Origin: an uncultured Lactobacillus sp.
GTDB taxonomy: Bacteria; Bacillota; Bacilli; Lactobacillales; Lactobacillaceae
Direction: 5' to 3'
Assembly (NCBI RefSeq): GCF_902491705.1
Contig: NZ_CABUIW010000004.1
Location: 1 to 64,000 of the forward strand
Length of the DNA: 64,000 bases
Each line of letters opens with the position of its first letter. The first letter of the stretch is position 1. Below the pieces are notes generated by a model. The model made no database searches. It was not told the DNA's origin and was given only the letters and a program-made list of their open reading frames with translations. Of the stretch, positions 35,272-45,661 are shown one piece after another. Both the position numbers and the translations under genes were made by a program.

Positions 35272-35496
35272 ATGAGAATTACTTACCCATCAATTGATAA
35301 ATTATTATCACGTGTTGACTCACGTTATTCATTATCTGTTCTTGCTGCTAAGAGAGCACATGAACTTGAAGCAGGTGATCCCCCAACACTTGAACACTTT
35401 AAGTGTGATAAGGCAGTTGGTAAGGCGCTTGAAGAAATCGCTGCTGGAAAAGTTACAGTTGACCCAGCACATGCCGAGGTTAACCTCGAAGATTAA
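35272..35496 (+). CDS. rpoZ: RNA polymerase omega subunit
   Basis: 74 residues: [17 protein letters not shown] and the [15 protein letters not shown] segment are omega signatures. It stabilises RNA polymerase assembly. AAGGAGG lies just before. A hairpin terminator follows and separates it from priA. Confidence 0.95.
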   Translation: MRITYPSIDKLLSRVDSRYSLSVLAAKRAHELEAGDPPTLEHFKCDKAVGKALEEIAAGKVTVDPAHAEVNLED

Positions 35497-35502
35497 TTGA
35501 TT

Positions 35503-35534
35503 GACCTTCATCCTATGGGGTGAAGGTCTTTTTT
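35503..35534 (+). terminator. Intra-operon terminator between rpoZ and priA
   Basis: GACCTTCA / TGAAGGTC stem with 10-base loop, then TTTTTT. priA begins 13 bases later, so partial read-through is likely. Confidence 0.8.
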
Positions 35535-35546
35535 ACAGGTGATTAG

Positions 35547-37946
35547 ATGATTGCTCAAGTGATTGTAGATGTTGCGGCGCGGCAAACTGACCGTGTTTTT
35601 GAATATCATGTTCCGTCTGAACTAGAAAAAGATATCAAAATTGGTTCAAGAGTAGTAGTACCCTTTGGACCTAGAAAAGTGCAAGGTTTTGTTGTAGGTC
35701 TGTCTGAAACTAGCAATTTCAAAGGAAAGATGAAGGATTTGTTAGTGGTCGTTGATGAAATGCCACCACTGACGCCTGAATTAGTTGAATTATCTGCAGA
35801 TTTAGCAAAGAATATTTATTCATATCGAATTAAAATCTTACAAGCCATGCTTCCATGGGTAATGCGTGCAGGCTATCGCAAGTTGCTGCTACCTGCAAGT
35901 GATTCTGCTAAAAAGATGCCCTTTTTTCAGGGAGATCCAATTGATTTAAATAAGATAACGGATCTAGAGCAGATTAAAAAGATTCGTTCTTTGCTAAAAA
36001 ATGATGATGCTAAGATCGAATATGTTGTAGACAATAAGGCTAAAAAGAAAAAAGAAAATCAATATTCTTTAGCCTTAGATTTACAAGAATATCCAAAAAT
36101 TTATAATACTTTGCGTCAAAATGCAGTTAAGCAGAAGCAATTGTTAATGGATATTATTGAACATGCAGATAGTTATCCAAAAATGCAGAAAGAACTAGAA
36201 ACAAAGTTAGATTTAACTGCTGCTGTATTAAATTCGGCTGTAAAAAAGGGCTGGTTAAAGAGAAATGCAGTTGAGGTTTATCGTGATCCATTAGCTGGTT
36301 TTAAAGATGATGAAAAGCCAGTCTCGATAACGCTAAATGATGAGCAGCAACATGCATTAGACGAGATTGCAAATGCTATTGATGAAAGAAAAGCAGAAAC
36401 TTTTTTGCTTGAAGGAATTACCGGTAGTGGTAAAACTGAAGTTTATTTGCATGCTATTAGTAAAGCTTTAGCCCAAGGTAGAACTGCTCTAATGCTTGTA
36501 CCAGAAATCTCACTTACTCCGCAAATGGTGCGACAGGTAAAGGCGAGATTCGGTCAAGAAGTTGCAGTTTTGCATAGTGCATTGTCTGAAGGCGAAAAAT
36601 ATGATGAATGGCGCAGAATTCGTCGCGGCGAAACTAAAGTAGTTGTAGGTGCAAGAAGTGCAGTTTTTGCACCGCTTAAAAATATCGGCTTGATTGTAAT
36701 TGATGAAGAGCACGAATCATCATATAAACAAGAGTCTGATCCACGCTATAATGCACGAGACGTGGCTATTTGGCGTAGTAAGTATCATCACTGTCCACTT
36801 GTCTTAGGAAGTGCTACACCGTCTTTAGGAAGCCGTGCACGAGCACAAAAGAATGTTTACCATCTTTTGCGACTAACTAAGAGAGCTAATAATAAAAAAT
36901 TGCCTAAGGTAAACTTGATTGACTTAAAGCATGTTCAATTTGCAGGTGGTCAATTTGATCTATCAGTTGAATTAGTGGATGCTATTAAAAAGCGACTTGA
37001 GAAAAAAGAGCAGGTCATTTTAATGCTTAACCGTCGCGGTTTTGCTAACTTTATGCTTTGCCGAGAATGTGGTTTTGTTTTAAAGTGTCCTAACTGTGAT
37101 GTATCTTTGAATTTGCATAAGGATACTAACAGTATGCAGTGCCACTACTGCGGCCATACTGAACCTATTCCTACACGTTGTCCTAATTGCCAAAGTTCTC
37201 AAATTCGTTTTTTGGGGACAGGAACGCAAAAAGTACAAGAAGAGCTAGAAGAACTATTGCCAGGTGCTAGAATTCTACGTATGGATGTTGATACTACACG
37301 TAGAAAAGGTAGCTACAAGAAGATTTTGGACTCATTTGGAAACCATGAAGCAGATATCTTGTTGGGAACGCAAATGATTGCCAAGGGGTTAGACTTCCCT
37401 AATGTAACGCTTGTAGGTGTAATTAATGCCGATACTGGTCTATGGATTTCAGATTATAATGCCTCAGAAAAAACTTTTGAATTATTAACTCAAGTTGCAG
37501 GGCGAGCAGGACGAGCAGATAAAGAAGGAGAAGTCCTTATTCAGACTTATAACCCAGAACACTATGCTATTCAATTGGCTCAAACTCAAGATTATGAGCG
37601 GTTTTATGGCTATGAGATGAATGTAAGACATGCAGGAAATTATCCACCATATTTCTTTACTGTTTTGATTTCTATTGCTGCTAAAAAAGAGCAAAACGCT
37701 GCAAGAGAAGCTTTTAAAATTAAGCGCTATTTAACAAAACAACTTCATGCAGAAACTATTATTTTAGGGCCAACACCAAGTGCAATTTCTAGAGTAAAAA
37801 ATCAATATTATTACCAAATACTGATAAAATATAAAAAAGAACCTAATTTGAATAATTTATTGCACCATGTTCAAGATTCCGCACAGGAAGCAAAGAAATA
37901 TGGCTTAAGTATTTTTATTGATAATGAACCAGAAAGAATAATGTAA
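35547..37946 (+). CDS. priA: Primosomal helicase PriA
   Basis: 799 residues. DNA-binding N-terminal domain (1-105), DEAH-type helicase with Walker A EGITGSGKTEVY (about 290) and VIDEEH (about 388). A zinc-binding insertion carries eight Cys (CRECGFVLKCPNCD ... CHYCG ... CPNC). The second helicase lobe has GRAGRADKEG. Restarts collapsed replication forks. Full length. Confidence 0.96.
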   Translation: MIAQVIVDVAARQTDRVFEYHVPSELEKDIKIGSRVVVPFGPRKVQGFVVGLSETSNFKGKMKDLLVVVDEMPPLTPELVELSADLAKNIYSYRIKILQAMLPWVMRAGYRKLLLPASDSAKKMPFFQGDPIDLNKITDLEQIKKIRSLLKNDDAKIEYVVDNKAKKKKENQYSLALDLQEYPKIYNTLRQNAVKQKQLLMDIIEHADSYPKMQKELETKLDLTAAVLNSAVKKGWLKRNAVEVYRDPLAGFKDDEKPVSITLNDEQQHALDEIANAIDERKAETFLLEGITGSGKTEVYLHAISKALAQGRTALMLVPEISLTPQMVRQVKARFGQEVAVLHSALSEGEKYDEWRRIRRGETKVVVGARSAVFAPLKNIGLIVIDEEHESSYKQESDPRYNARDVAIWRSKYHHCPLVLGSATPSLGSRARAQKNVYHLLRLTKRANNKKLPKVNLIDLKHVQFAGGQFDLSVELVDAIKKRLEKKEQVILMLNRRGFANFMLCRECGFVLKCPNCDVSLNLHKDTNSMQCHYCGHTEPIPTRCPNCQSSQIRFLGTGTQKVQEELEELLPGARILRMDVDTTRRKGSYKKILDSFGNHEADILLGTQMIAKGLDFPNVTLVGVINADTGLWISDYNASEKTFELLTQVAGRAGRADKEGEVLIQTYNPEHYAIQLAQTQDYERFYGYEMNVRHAGNYPPYFFTVLISIAAKKEQNAAREAFKIKRYLTKQLHAETIILGPTPSAISRVKNQYYYQILIKYKKEPNLNNLLHHVQDSAQEAKKYGLSIFIDNEPERIM

Positions 37947-37958
37947 AGGGGACTTTAA

Positions 37959-38903
37959 ATGACATCAATAATATTTATGGGTACGCCAGAATTTTCAGTA
38001 CCAGTACTTGAAGGACTAATTGAAAACAATTATGAAATTAAGGCTGTAGTAACTCAACCAGATAAGAAAGTTGGACGTAAACAAAAGATTACAAAGAGTC
38101 CAGCTAAGATTGCTGCCGAAAAACATGATTTGCCTGTTTACCAACCTGCAAAATTATCTGGCTCTGAAGAAATGCAAGAATTGATTGATATGCATGCTGA
38201 CTTAATTGTTACCGCAGCTTATGGACAATTTTTGCCAACTAAGTTTTTGAATTCAGTTAAGATTGCTGCTGTAAATGTTCATGGCTCACTTTTACCAAAA
38301 TACCGTGGTGGTGCGCCAATTCAATATTCATTGATCAATGGTGATAAAGAAACCGGTATTACTATTATGGAAATGGTTAAGAAAATGGATGCCGGTGACA
38401 TTTATGCGCAAGAAGCAATTAAGATCGAACCTGATGATAACGCAGGCACTTTGTTTGCTAAATTGTCAATTTTAGGTCGTGATCTTTTGCTTAAGACTTT
38501 GCCATCAATTATTGACGGCAGCGTAAAGAAGACACCACAAGATCCTGAAAAAGTAGTCTTTTCACCTAACATTACTAAAGAACAAGAAAGAATCACTACT
38601 TCTATGACAGCTACGGAAGCAAATAACATGATTCGTGGCCTTAACCCAGATCCAGGTGCTTACATGATGGTTGAAGGCAAACGCTTCAAGATCTGGAAAG
38701 CAGAGGTTGCTGATGAAACTACTGATTTAGCTCCAGGTTCAGTTGTAGCAAATAAAGGCCGCTTTGCAATTAGCTTTGCTGACGGCACTGTTTTGAACTT
38801 ATTTGAAGTACAACCAAGTGGCAAGAAACGAATGAACATTAAGAACTTTTTAAACGGTCAAGGTAGCAAGTTTAAACCAGGAGAAGAAATTGTCGACAAG
38901 TAA
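37959..38903 (+). CDS. fmt: Methionyl-tRNA formyltransferase
   Basis: 314 residues. SIIFMGTPEFSVPVLEGL start, formyl-THF site with NVHGSLLPKYRGGAPIQ (catalytic Asn-His-Asp set), and a C-terminal OB-like domain. It formylates initiator Met-tRNA. AAGGGGAC precedes the ATG. Overlaps rsmB by 14 bases. Confidence 0.96.
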   Translation: MTSIIFMGTPEFSVPVLEGLIENNYEIKAVVTQPDKKVGRKQKITKSPAKIAAEKHDLPVYQPAKLSGSEEMQELIDMHADLIVTAAYGQFLPTKFLNSVKIAAVNVHGSLLPKYRGGAPIQYSLINGDKETGITIMEMVKKMDAGDIYAQEAIKIEPDDNAGTLFAKLSILGRDLLLKTLPSIIDGSVKKTPQDPEKVVFSPNITKEQERITTSMTATEANNMIRGLNPDPGAYMMVEGKRFKIWKAEVADETTDLAPGSVVANKGRFAISFADGTVLNLFEVQPSGKKRMNIKNFLNGQGSKFKPGEEIVDK

Positions 38904-40218
38904 AAGTGCTCGCGCAATCAGCTTAGAAACATTAATTAAAGTTTTACAAGATAAATCCTATTCAAACATTAGCTTAAATAATAGTCTTAGTCATTCAAAC
39001 TTATCGATAGCTGACCAAAATTTAGCAACTAAGATAGTTTACGGAACAATTCAATATCGACTTTTTTTAGAGTATCAGTTAAAAGGTTTGGTAAGGACTA
39101 AGTTAACTGAAAAATATTTGAAGCCATTATTGTTAATGTCTTTATATCAAATTATCTTTTTGGATAAAGTTCCTAATCGTGCAGTTTTGGATGAAGCTAA
39201 TAAATTGGCTAAGCAATTTGGTAAGCATCATTCATCAGGTTATCGTGTAGTAAACGGAATTTTGCGCTCTTTTATTAGACGTGGTGTGCAACTGCCTGAT
39301 CCTAAAAATGAAGTAGAATATTTAAGCATTAAAGAAAGTATGCCTGAATGGTTAGTAAAATACTTTATTAATAATTGGGGCATTGATCGCACTAAGAATT
39401 TACTTACTAGTATTAATGAACCAGCTAAAAATAGTGTTCGTATTTCATCATTATGTGATCGAGAAAAAGTTTTTGATCAATTAAAAGCTGAAGGTTATAA
39501 CCCTGAATGGTCTAAATTATCTGAAAATGACGCAATTTTAAGTCATGGTGGTATCAGCCAAAGTGATTTATTCAAGCGCGGCGAATTGACAATTCAAGAT
39601 GAAGCCGCTAGTTTAGTGGTAGAGTCCTTTGATTTTGATTCCCAAAAAGAACATATTCTGGATGCTTGCAGTGCTCCAGGTGGTAAGACTGTTCAAATGG
39701 CGGAAAATATTGCAGAAGGCGACGTGACAGCTTTAGACATTCATGAAAAGAAACTGCATTTAGTTAAAGAAAATGCTAAAAGAATGAATGTTGCTGATAA
39801 AGTTGTAACTAAAGCTTGTGATGCGCGCAAAGTACAAGATATTTTTAAGCAAGGAGAATTTACTAAGATTTTGGTAGATGCACCTTGTTCCGGTTTGGGG
39901 TTATTGAGACGTAAGCCAGAGATTCGTTATACTAAGACTGAACGTGATTTGCATAATCTGCAAAAAATTCAATTAGCAATTTTAGACTCAGTTAGCCCAT
40001 TATTAAAAGAAGACGGTGAATTAGTTTACTCTACTTGTTCTATTTCTGTAGAAGAAGACGAAGCCGTTGTCAAAAAGTTTTTAAAGATGCATCCTAATTT
40101 TGAGTTGAAGCCATTTGCAACTAGTAAATTGGAATCTAAGACGGGGATGCTAAAAATAATGCCTGACCAAGATAACAATGATGGATTTTTCATTGCTAAA
40201 TTTAAGATGCGAGGTTAG
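38890..40218 (+). CDS. rsmB: 16S rRNA (cytosine-967-C5)-methyltransferase
   Basis: 442 residues from a TTG start inside fmt, with AGGAG about 6-7 bases upstream. NusB-like RNA-binding domain (1-140), then Rossmann methyltransferase with DACSAPGGKTVQMAE, VDAPCSGLGLL and VYSTCSI (the two catalytic Cys). Full length. Confidence 0.95.
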   Translation: MSTSKSARAISLETLIKVLQDKSYSNISLNNSLSHSNLSIADQNLATKIVYGTIQYRLFLEYQLKGLVRTKLTEKYLKPLLLMSLYQIIFLDKVPNRAVLDEANKLAKQFGKHHSSGYRVVNGILRSFIRRGVQLPDPKNEVEYLSIKESMPEWLVKYFINNWGIDRTKNLLTSINEPAKNSVRISSLCDREKVFDQLKAEGYNPEWSKLSENDAILSHGGISQSDLFKRGELTIQDEAASLVVESFDFDSQKEHILDACSAPGGKTVQMAENIAEGDVTALDIHEKKLHLVKENAKRMNVADKVVTKACDARKVQDIFKQGEFTKILVDAPCSGLGLLRRKPEIRYTKTERDLHNLQKIQLAILDSVSPLLKEDGELVYSTCSISVEEDEAVVKKFLKMHPNFELKPFATSKLESKTGMLKIMPDQDNNDGFFIAKFKMRG

Positions 40219-40221
40219 ATT

Positions 40222-40977
40222 TTGATTGAAACAGCATATGCTTCTAGTATCGGTAAGGTACGAAAGAGCAATCAGGATTTTGTACAAGTATTTAAAAATC
40301 GTAAAGGTATCACTTTAGCGATCGTTTGTGATGGCATGGGTGGACATCAAGGTGGGGATGTAGCCTCAACTATGGCAGTTACGCATCTAGGACACAATTT
40401 CGGGATAACCGATTTTACAGATGCCAACATTGCCAATAAATGGTTAGATGTTCAGTTAAATTCTGAAAATGAAACTATTTTAAAAACAGCTGATAAATTC
40501 CCTGATTTAAATGGAATGGGAACCACCATTGTTTTAGCCTTTGCTTTTGAAAACAATGCTTTAATTGCCCACTTGGGTGATTCACGTGCATATAGTTATT
40601 CAGAAGGAAAGTTTGTCCAACTTACAGAAGATCATTCTTTAGTCAATGAATTAGTCAAAATGGGTCAAATTACTAAAGAACAAGCTAAGCACCATCCACA
40701 AAAGAATATTATTACTCAAGCTTTGGGTGTATCGAGTACGATTGATCCAGAGATCAATAAGATCAAATTGAATGATAATGACATCATTTTGTTATGTACA
40801 GATGGCTTGACTAATTCTCTTAGTGATCCTCAAATTCAACAAATTTTAGCAACTAAAGAATTAAGTTTAAAAGAACGCTGCAATAAGTTAATTAGTGAGG
40901 CCAATCGATTGGGTGGTGGTGACAACATTACTGTCTGCCTAATTTGGAATAAGGAGGACGAAAGCAGTGATCGATAA
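40222..40977 (+). CDS. stp: PP2C-family Ser/Thr phosphatase (PrpC/Stp)
   Basis: 251 residues from TTG. Motifs: GKVRKSNQDF, AIVCDGMGGHQGGDVAS, IAHLGDSRAY and CTDGLTNSL with GGGDNIT. The Asp residues coordinate Mn/Mg. It reverses phosphorylation by the adjacent kinase and overlaps that gene by 11 bases. Confidence 0.95.
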   Translation: MIETAYASSIGKVRKSNQDFVQVFKNRKGITLAIVCDGMGGHQGGDVASTMAVTHLGHNFGITDFTDANIANKWLDVQLNSENETILKTADKFPDLNGMGTTIVLAFAFENNALIAHLGDSRAYSYSEGKFVQLTEDHSLVNELVKMGQITKEQAKHHPQKNIITQALGVSSTIDPEINKIKLNDNDIILLCTDGLTNSLSDPQIQQILATKELSLKERCNKLISEANRLGGGDNITVCLIWNKEDESSDR

Positions 40978-42985
40978 AGGTTATCTGCTTGGAGAGCGCT
41001 ACCGCATTATTGATACTTTAGGCGAAGGCGGAATGGCCAACGTTTATCTGGCTGAAGATATTATTTTACAGCGTAAGGTTGCTGTGAAAATTTTACGCTT
41101 AGATTTGCAAAACGAACCACAAACACAAGCTCGTTTTCAAAGAGAAGCATTAGCCACTAGTGAATTGAGCCATCCTAATATTGTCTCTGTTCTTGATGTG
41201 GGTATGGATCATGGGCTTCCTTATATGGTAATGGAATATGTCGACGGTCCTGACTTAAAAGAATATATCCGTGAAAATTCTCCATTGGATTTACGTGAAG
41301 TAATTCGCATCATGGATCAAATCTTAAGTGCGGTTGCTCTTGCTCACAAGCATAATGTGATTCACCGTGACTTAAAGCCACAAAATATTTTAATGGATAA
41401 AAGAGGCAATATTAAAATTGCTGATTTTGGTATTGCAGTTGCTCTTAACCAAAGCTCAATTACTCAAACTAATTCGGTAATGGGGTCAGTTCATTATATG
41501 TCTCCAGAGCAAACAAGAGGCGGGCTGGTTACCAAGCAATCTGATATCTATTCTCTTGGAATTATTCTTTATGAATTGATTACAGGTACTGTGCCATTTA
41601 ATGGTGATACGCCAGTTTCTATAGCTTTAAAGCATGCACAGGAGCCTATACCATCAATTAGAAAAAAGGATAAGAGCGTTCCACAAGCATTAGAAAATGT
41701 AGTTTTAAAAGCAACAGCTAAGGATCCACGAGATCGTTATGATTCTGCTCAAGCAATGAAAGCGGATCTTGATAGCAGTCTTGATCCTGAGAGAAGCGAT
41801 GAACCTGTTTTTGTTCCGAATCATGGTGTTAGCGATGATAAGACGATAGTTTTGCCAGGATTTAAGCCGCAAAAAACAGACTCTAAAGAACCACCGAAAG
41901 AAGAAAAGCCGGAAGCTACACCTGAAAAGAAAAAGAAGAGTTTTTGGCAAAATGTTAAAGCTCATAAATGGTGGTGGATTTTCTCTGTTATTACTGCCGG
42001 CTTAATTATCTTTATCATGATTTTTGCTTTAAGCGGTAATGGCAATAAACCAAAGCAAGTTAATGTCCCTGATGTGACCAATATTGCAGAAAAGACAGCA
42101 GAAAATAAATTAGAAGCTGCTGGCTTGCAAGTAGGTAAAATTATTCGCAGGCAATCTGATGACGTTAAAAAAGGCTATGTAATTGCTACTAAGCCGACAG
42201 CTGGTAATTCACTTGCTCAAGGAAAAATGGTTGATCTGATTGTCTCAAGTGGGTCAAGCATGGTTAAAGTTCCTGACGTAGTAGGCGATAACTATGATGA
42301 AGCTGCTGAAAAGTTAGAAAATGAAGGCTTTGACGTAGTTAGAGAAGATCAATTTTCTAACAAAGTCCCTGAGAATGATATTATTTCACAAAGTATTGCA
42401 GCTGACGTAGAAGTAAAGCCAACACAAACTACAATTACTTTAGTAGTTTCTAAGGGTCGTGCTCCACGCAAGCGAAGTAATACAGTTACCTTGAAAGATT
42501 TGCATAATTATTCCTTAAAGAGTGCACAAGATTACGCTAGAGAACATGGGTTGACTTTGCAAATTAATCAAGAGTATTCTGATGATGTTGAAAAAGGCTT
42601 AGTAATTTCAATGGATCCAGGTCCTGGAACGAAAGTTGATCGTGGCTCAACCATTGCAATTAGAGTCTCACGTGGTCCTAAGGAAGAAAAAGAAACTACG
42701 GTAACTAAGAACTTTACTGTAAATTACGTAGGGACCACGGCTGACAACACAGAAAAAACAGACAATGATAAAGAAGATAGTTCATCCAGCTCAAGTTCTA
42801 CTAAGGGTGATCATGTTCAGATTTATATTAAAGATGACGATCATTCATTGAGCAATATTTATCGTGATCTTTATATTAAACGTGATATGAGCTTCTCAAT
42901 ACCATTTTCAATTAAAAATGGTGCAGGACAATTAAGAGTTGTCCGCAATGGAGATACTATCTTGAATGAAAAGGTGACTAAATAA
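40967..42985 (+). CDS. pknB: PASTA-domain Ser/Thr protein kinase
   Basis: 672 residues from GTG, with AAGGAGG upstream. Cytoplasmic kinase domain (about 10-270) has GEGGMANVY, the catalytic loop VIHRDLKPQNIL and DFGIA. A Lys/Pro-rich juxtamembrane segment and one membrane span (about 335-357, after WWW) follow. Three extracellular PASTA domains (about 365-570) bind muropeptides or lipid II. A Ser-rich linker and a C-terminal domain complete it. Regulates cell wall synthesis and division. Phosphatase partner directly upstream. Confidence 0.95.
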   Translation: MIDKGYLLGERYRIIDTLGEGGMANVYLAEDIILQRKVAVKILRLDLQNEPQTQARFQREALATSELSHPNIVSVLDVGMDHGLPYMVMEYVDGPDLKEYIRENSPLDLREVIRIMDQILSAVALAHKHNVIHRDLKPQNILMDKRGNIKIADFGIAVALNQSSITQTNSVMGSVHYMSPEQTRGGLVTKQSDIYSLGIILYELITGTVPFNGDTPVSIALKHAQEPIPSIRKKDKSVPQALENVVLKATAKDPRDRYDSAQAMKADLDSSLDPERSDEPVFVPNHGVSDDKTIVLPGFKPQKTDSKEPPKEEKPEATPEKKKKSFWQNVKAHKWWWIFSVITAGLIIFIMIFALSGNGNKPKQVNVPDVTNIAEKTAENKLEAAGLQVGKIIRRQSDDVKKGYVIATKPTAGNSLAQGKMVDLIVSSGSSMVKVPDVVGDNYDEAAEKLENEGFDVVREDQFSNKVPENDIISQSIAADVEVKPTQTTITLVVSKGRAPRKRSNTVTLKDLHNYSLKSAQDYAREHGLTLQINQEYSDDVEKGLVISMDPGPGTKVDRGSTIAIRVSRGPKEEKETTVTKNFTVNYVGTTADNTEKTDNDKEDSSSSSSSTKGDHVQIYIKDDDHSLSNIYRDLYIKRDMSFSIPFSIKNGAGQLRVVRNGDTILNEKVTK

Positions 42986-43876
42986 ATGAAACTAGCACAA
43001 GGAACCGTTATTGGTTTAATTGCTGGTTATTATGACGTAGAAACCGCTACGGGCATCGTGAGAACGCGTGCTCGTGGCGTTTTTCGTCAAAAAAAGCAAA
43101 AACCAGCAGTAGGAGACAGAGTAGAAATCCAAATTGATGATAAGGGTATGAGTTATCTGGTTAAAATCATGCCGCGTTTAAATAGAATTGGCCGTCCAGC
43201 TGTGGCTAATGTAAGCCATGTTTTATTGGTAATTTCTGCGGTTGAACCAGATTTTTCATTGGAATTGCTTGATCGATTCTTAACTTTCTTTTCTTGGCAA
43301 AAAGTAAATGTCACTATTTACTTGTCTAAAGCAGATTTGCTTGATGAAAAAAAGCTTGCTGAAATTAAGCAATCTTTAGCATATTATCAAGAAATTGGCT
43401 ATCCTGTTTTCACTGATTATCATGATGTACAAGCAAAGATTCCAGAAATGATTGGCAAAGATCAAATTTGGACCTTAGCTGGACAATCTGGTGCAGGTAA
43501 GTCAACTTTATTGAATCATTTAAAAGAAGACGCTCATCAAGCTACAGGAGAGATTTCAGCTAGTTTAAACCGTGGTAAGCACACTACTAGAAAAGTAGAA
43601 TTGTTTAAATTGGGAGAGGGCTTTCTTGCAGATACGCCAGGATTTTCTTCAATTGATTTAACACCAATTAAACTTAATGAGTTATGTAATTATTTTGTTG
43701 AATTTAAACGTGCTAGTGTAAAATGTAAATTCCGTGGCTGCCAACACTTAAAGGAACCAGGCTGTGAAGTTAAAAAGCTGCTTGAAGAAGGAAAGATTTT
43801 ACCTAGCCGATATGATGATTATTTAGCAATGCGGACCGAAATCAGCGAAGGTCGCATGCCTGAATATTTGAAATAA
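42986..43876 (+). CDS. rsgA: Ribosome small-subunit-dependent GTPase A
   Basis: 296 residues. OB domain then circularly permuted GTPase: G4-like SKADL precedes G1 [12 protein letters not shown] and G3 DTPGFSS. The zinc finger C-x4-C-x-H-x5-C ([14 protein letters not shown]) is near the end. Assists 30S maturation. Begins right after the kinase stop. Confidence 0.95.
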   Translation: MKLAQGTVIGLIAGYYDVETATGIVRTRARGVFRQKKQKPAVGDRVEIQIDDKGMSYLVKIMPRLNRIGRPAVANVSHVLLVISAVEPDFSLELLDRFLTFFSWQKVNVTIYLSKADLLDEKKLAEIKQSLAYYQEIGYPVFTDYHDVQAKIPEMIGKDQIWTLAGQSGAGKSTLLNHLKEDAHQATGEISASLNRGKHTTRKVELFKLGEGFLADTPGFSSIDLTPIKLNELCNYFVEFKRASVKCKFRGCQHLKEPGCEVKKLLEEGKILPSRYDDYLAMRTEISEGRMPEYLK

Positions 43877-43887
43877 TGGAGGAAAAA

Positions 43888-44538
43888 ATGCTGATTGCAC
43901 CATCAATTTTGAATGCAGATAATCTAAATTTAGAAACCGATATAAAAGACGCTATTGCTGCGGGTATAAGCAGATTTCATATTGATATTATGGATGGACA
44001 CTTTGTACCTAATCTTTCTTTTGGACCACAATTAGTCGAAGATTTTAAGCGTGAATTTCCAATGACTGATGCAGAAATTCATTTAATGAGTGATAATCCT
44101 AAAGACCTTGTACCTGCCTTTGTTAATGCTGGTGCAGACTTAATTGAACTTCATTATGAAGCAATGAGTGAAGAAAAGTTGAACTATTGGTTTGATTATC
44201 TGATTTCTAATGATGTGAATACTTCTTTGGCAATTAATCCTGATACTCCTAGTGATGTTGTGGTTAAATTTGCACCCAAGCTTGATCAAGTTTTAGTAAT
44301 GACTGTTCATCCTGGCTTTGGCGGGCAAAAATTTATTGAAAATTCTGCTGAAAAAATTAAACAAGTAAGAGAAATAGTAGGACCAGATGTAGCTATTGAA
44401 GTAGATGGCGGCATTAATGATCAGACTATTAAGACAGCTAAAGACGCTGGAGCCAATGTATTTGTTGTAGGTTCATATTTGTATAAAGATGGCGACATTG
44501 CTAATCAAGTTCGTAAAATAGAAAATGTCATCGAATAA
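43888..44538 (+). CDS. rpe: Ribulose-phosphate 3-epimerase
   Basis: 216 residues, TIM barrel. IAPSILNADNLNLE, FHIDIMDGHFVPNLSFGP (metal His/Asp), VHPGFGGQKFIE and EVDGGIN are present. Converts ribulose-5-P and xylulose-5-P. ATG 43888 chosen because GGAGG lies 6 bases upstream. A longer start at 43876 overlaps that site. Overlaps thiN by one base. Confidence 0.95.
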   Translation: MLIAPSILNADNLNLETDIKDAIAAGISRFHIDIMDGHFVPNLSFGPQLVEDFKREFPMTDAEIHLMSDNPKDLVPAFVNAGADLIELHYEAMSEEKLNYWFDYLISNDVNTSLAINPDTPSDVVVKFAPKLDQVLVMTVHPGFGGQKFIENSAEKIKQVREIVGPDVAIEVDGGINDQTIKTAKDAGANVFVVGSYLYKDGDIANQVRKIENVIE

Positions 44539-45224
44539 TGAAGGCATATGCATTATTGGGTGGTCCAACTGATCTGTGGCCTGAAGATATAAAAGAAAAA
44601 TTGACTGCTGCTAAGCGTAATAATGAATTGGTTGTTGGCGTAGATCGTGGAGCACTATTTTTAGAAGAGCTTGGTATTATGCCCGATGTAGCAATAGGTG
44701 ATTTTGATTCGCTTCATGATAAAGATCTTGCGCGAATTGAAAAGACTGTAAAGGACATTCGCTACTCTAACCCAGTTAAAGATTGGACGGATTCTGAATT
44801 AATGCTACAAACAGTTTTTAAAGATTATCGAGTAGAACAATTAACGATTTTGGGCGCAACTGGCGGCAGAATTGATCATTTCTTAATCAATTTGTTTATG
44901 TTGCTTAATCCATCAGTTAATCAATTTGCACCAAGAGTCGAAATGCTTGATCAGCAAAATAGCATTGATTTTTTTAATCCGGGGATGCACGAGATTAAGA
45001 GAAAAGAAGAATATCCATATATTGGCTTTGCTACACTTGGTGCAACTGAAGATTTTAATATCATTGGTGCAAGGTATGAATTGAAGCATTATTCTGGCAA
45101 TTATCCTCGAGTATTTTCTTCAAATGAATTTTTACCTAGCAGTGATAATTTTGAAATTTCCTTTAAGCAAGGCATGATTGCTGCAATTTATTCTAAAGAT
45201 ATTAATCGCTTTTCTAATCTCTAA
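44538..45224 (+). CDS. thiN: Thiamine pyrophosphokinase
   Basis: 228 residues. VGVDRGALFL and AIGDFDS, then KDWTDSELML and the GATGGRIDHFLINL segment are typical TPK motifs. Transfers pyrophosphate from ATP to thiamine. Last gene of the gmk operon with an overlapping start; no clear terminator follows. Confidence 0.93.
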   Translation: MKAYALLGGPTDLWPEDIKEKLTAAKRNNELVVGVDRGALFLEELGIMPDVAIGDFDSLHDKDLARIEKTVKDIRYSNPVKDWTDSELMLQTVFKDYRVEQLTILGATGGRIDHFLINLFMLLNPSVNQFAPRVEMLDQQNSIDFFNPGMHEIKRKEEYPYIGFATLGATEDFNIIGARYELKHYSGNYPRVFSSNEFLPSSDNFEISFKQGMIAAIYSKDINRFSNL

Positions 45225-45265
45225 AAAAGTGTGAAAATAGATAAAAAAAGAAACGAGGAATTATT

Positions 45266-45571
45266 ATGAAGTACATTGATTTTGAAAAAAATGTAGCTGG
45301 TTTTGAAAATGGTCGCTATGAAGCAAGACTTGATCGTGCTAAGAAGAATGTAGAAGACTACATGCACAAGAACCACGTTCATGTTTTTGATAAAAAGAAG
45401 AACAAGGAAGTTGCTACAATTAACGGAGCAGCAAGAAATGTTACTTATCAAGATTTAGGTTTACCAACTAAGCTTGGTGAAATGATTACTGAATATGCTT
45501 ATACACCAATTGATGAAAGAATGGCAGAAGATATTCCTGATGATGATAAGCATCACAACATTATGAAGTAA
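45266..45571 (+). CDS. Conserved-looking hypothetical protein, 101 residues
   Basis: A charged soluble protein (many Lys, Asp, Glu), no membrane span or signal. GAGG precedes ATG, and a strong terminator follows, so it is a real gene. I recognise no domain. Codon use is of the biased, well-expressed type. Confidence 0.75.
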   Translation: MKYIDFEKNVAGFENGRYEARLDRAKKNVEDYMHKNHVHVFDKKKNKEVATINGAARNVTYQDLGLPTKLGEMITEYAYTPIDERMAEDIPDDDKHHNIMK

Positions 45572-45573
45572 AA

Positions 45574-45597
45574 GAAAAAGGCCGTTAGGCCTTTTTT
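45574..45597 (+). terminator. Terminator after the 101-residue gene
   Basis: AAAAAGGCC / GGCCTTTTT stem, GTTA loop, T7. Confidence 0.9.
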
Positions 45598-45661
45598 TGA
45601 TGCTCAAGTAGACTAAAGAATTTGCTACAATGAAATATATTATTATTTTGGAGGAAGAAAA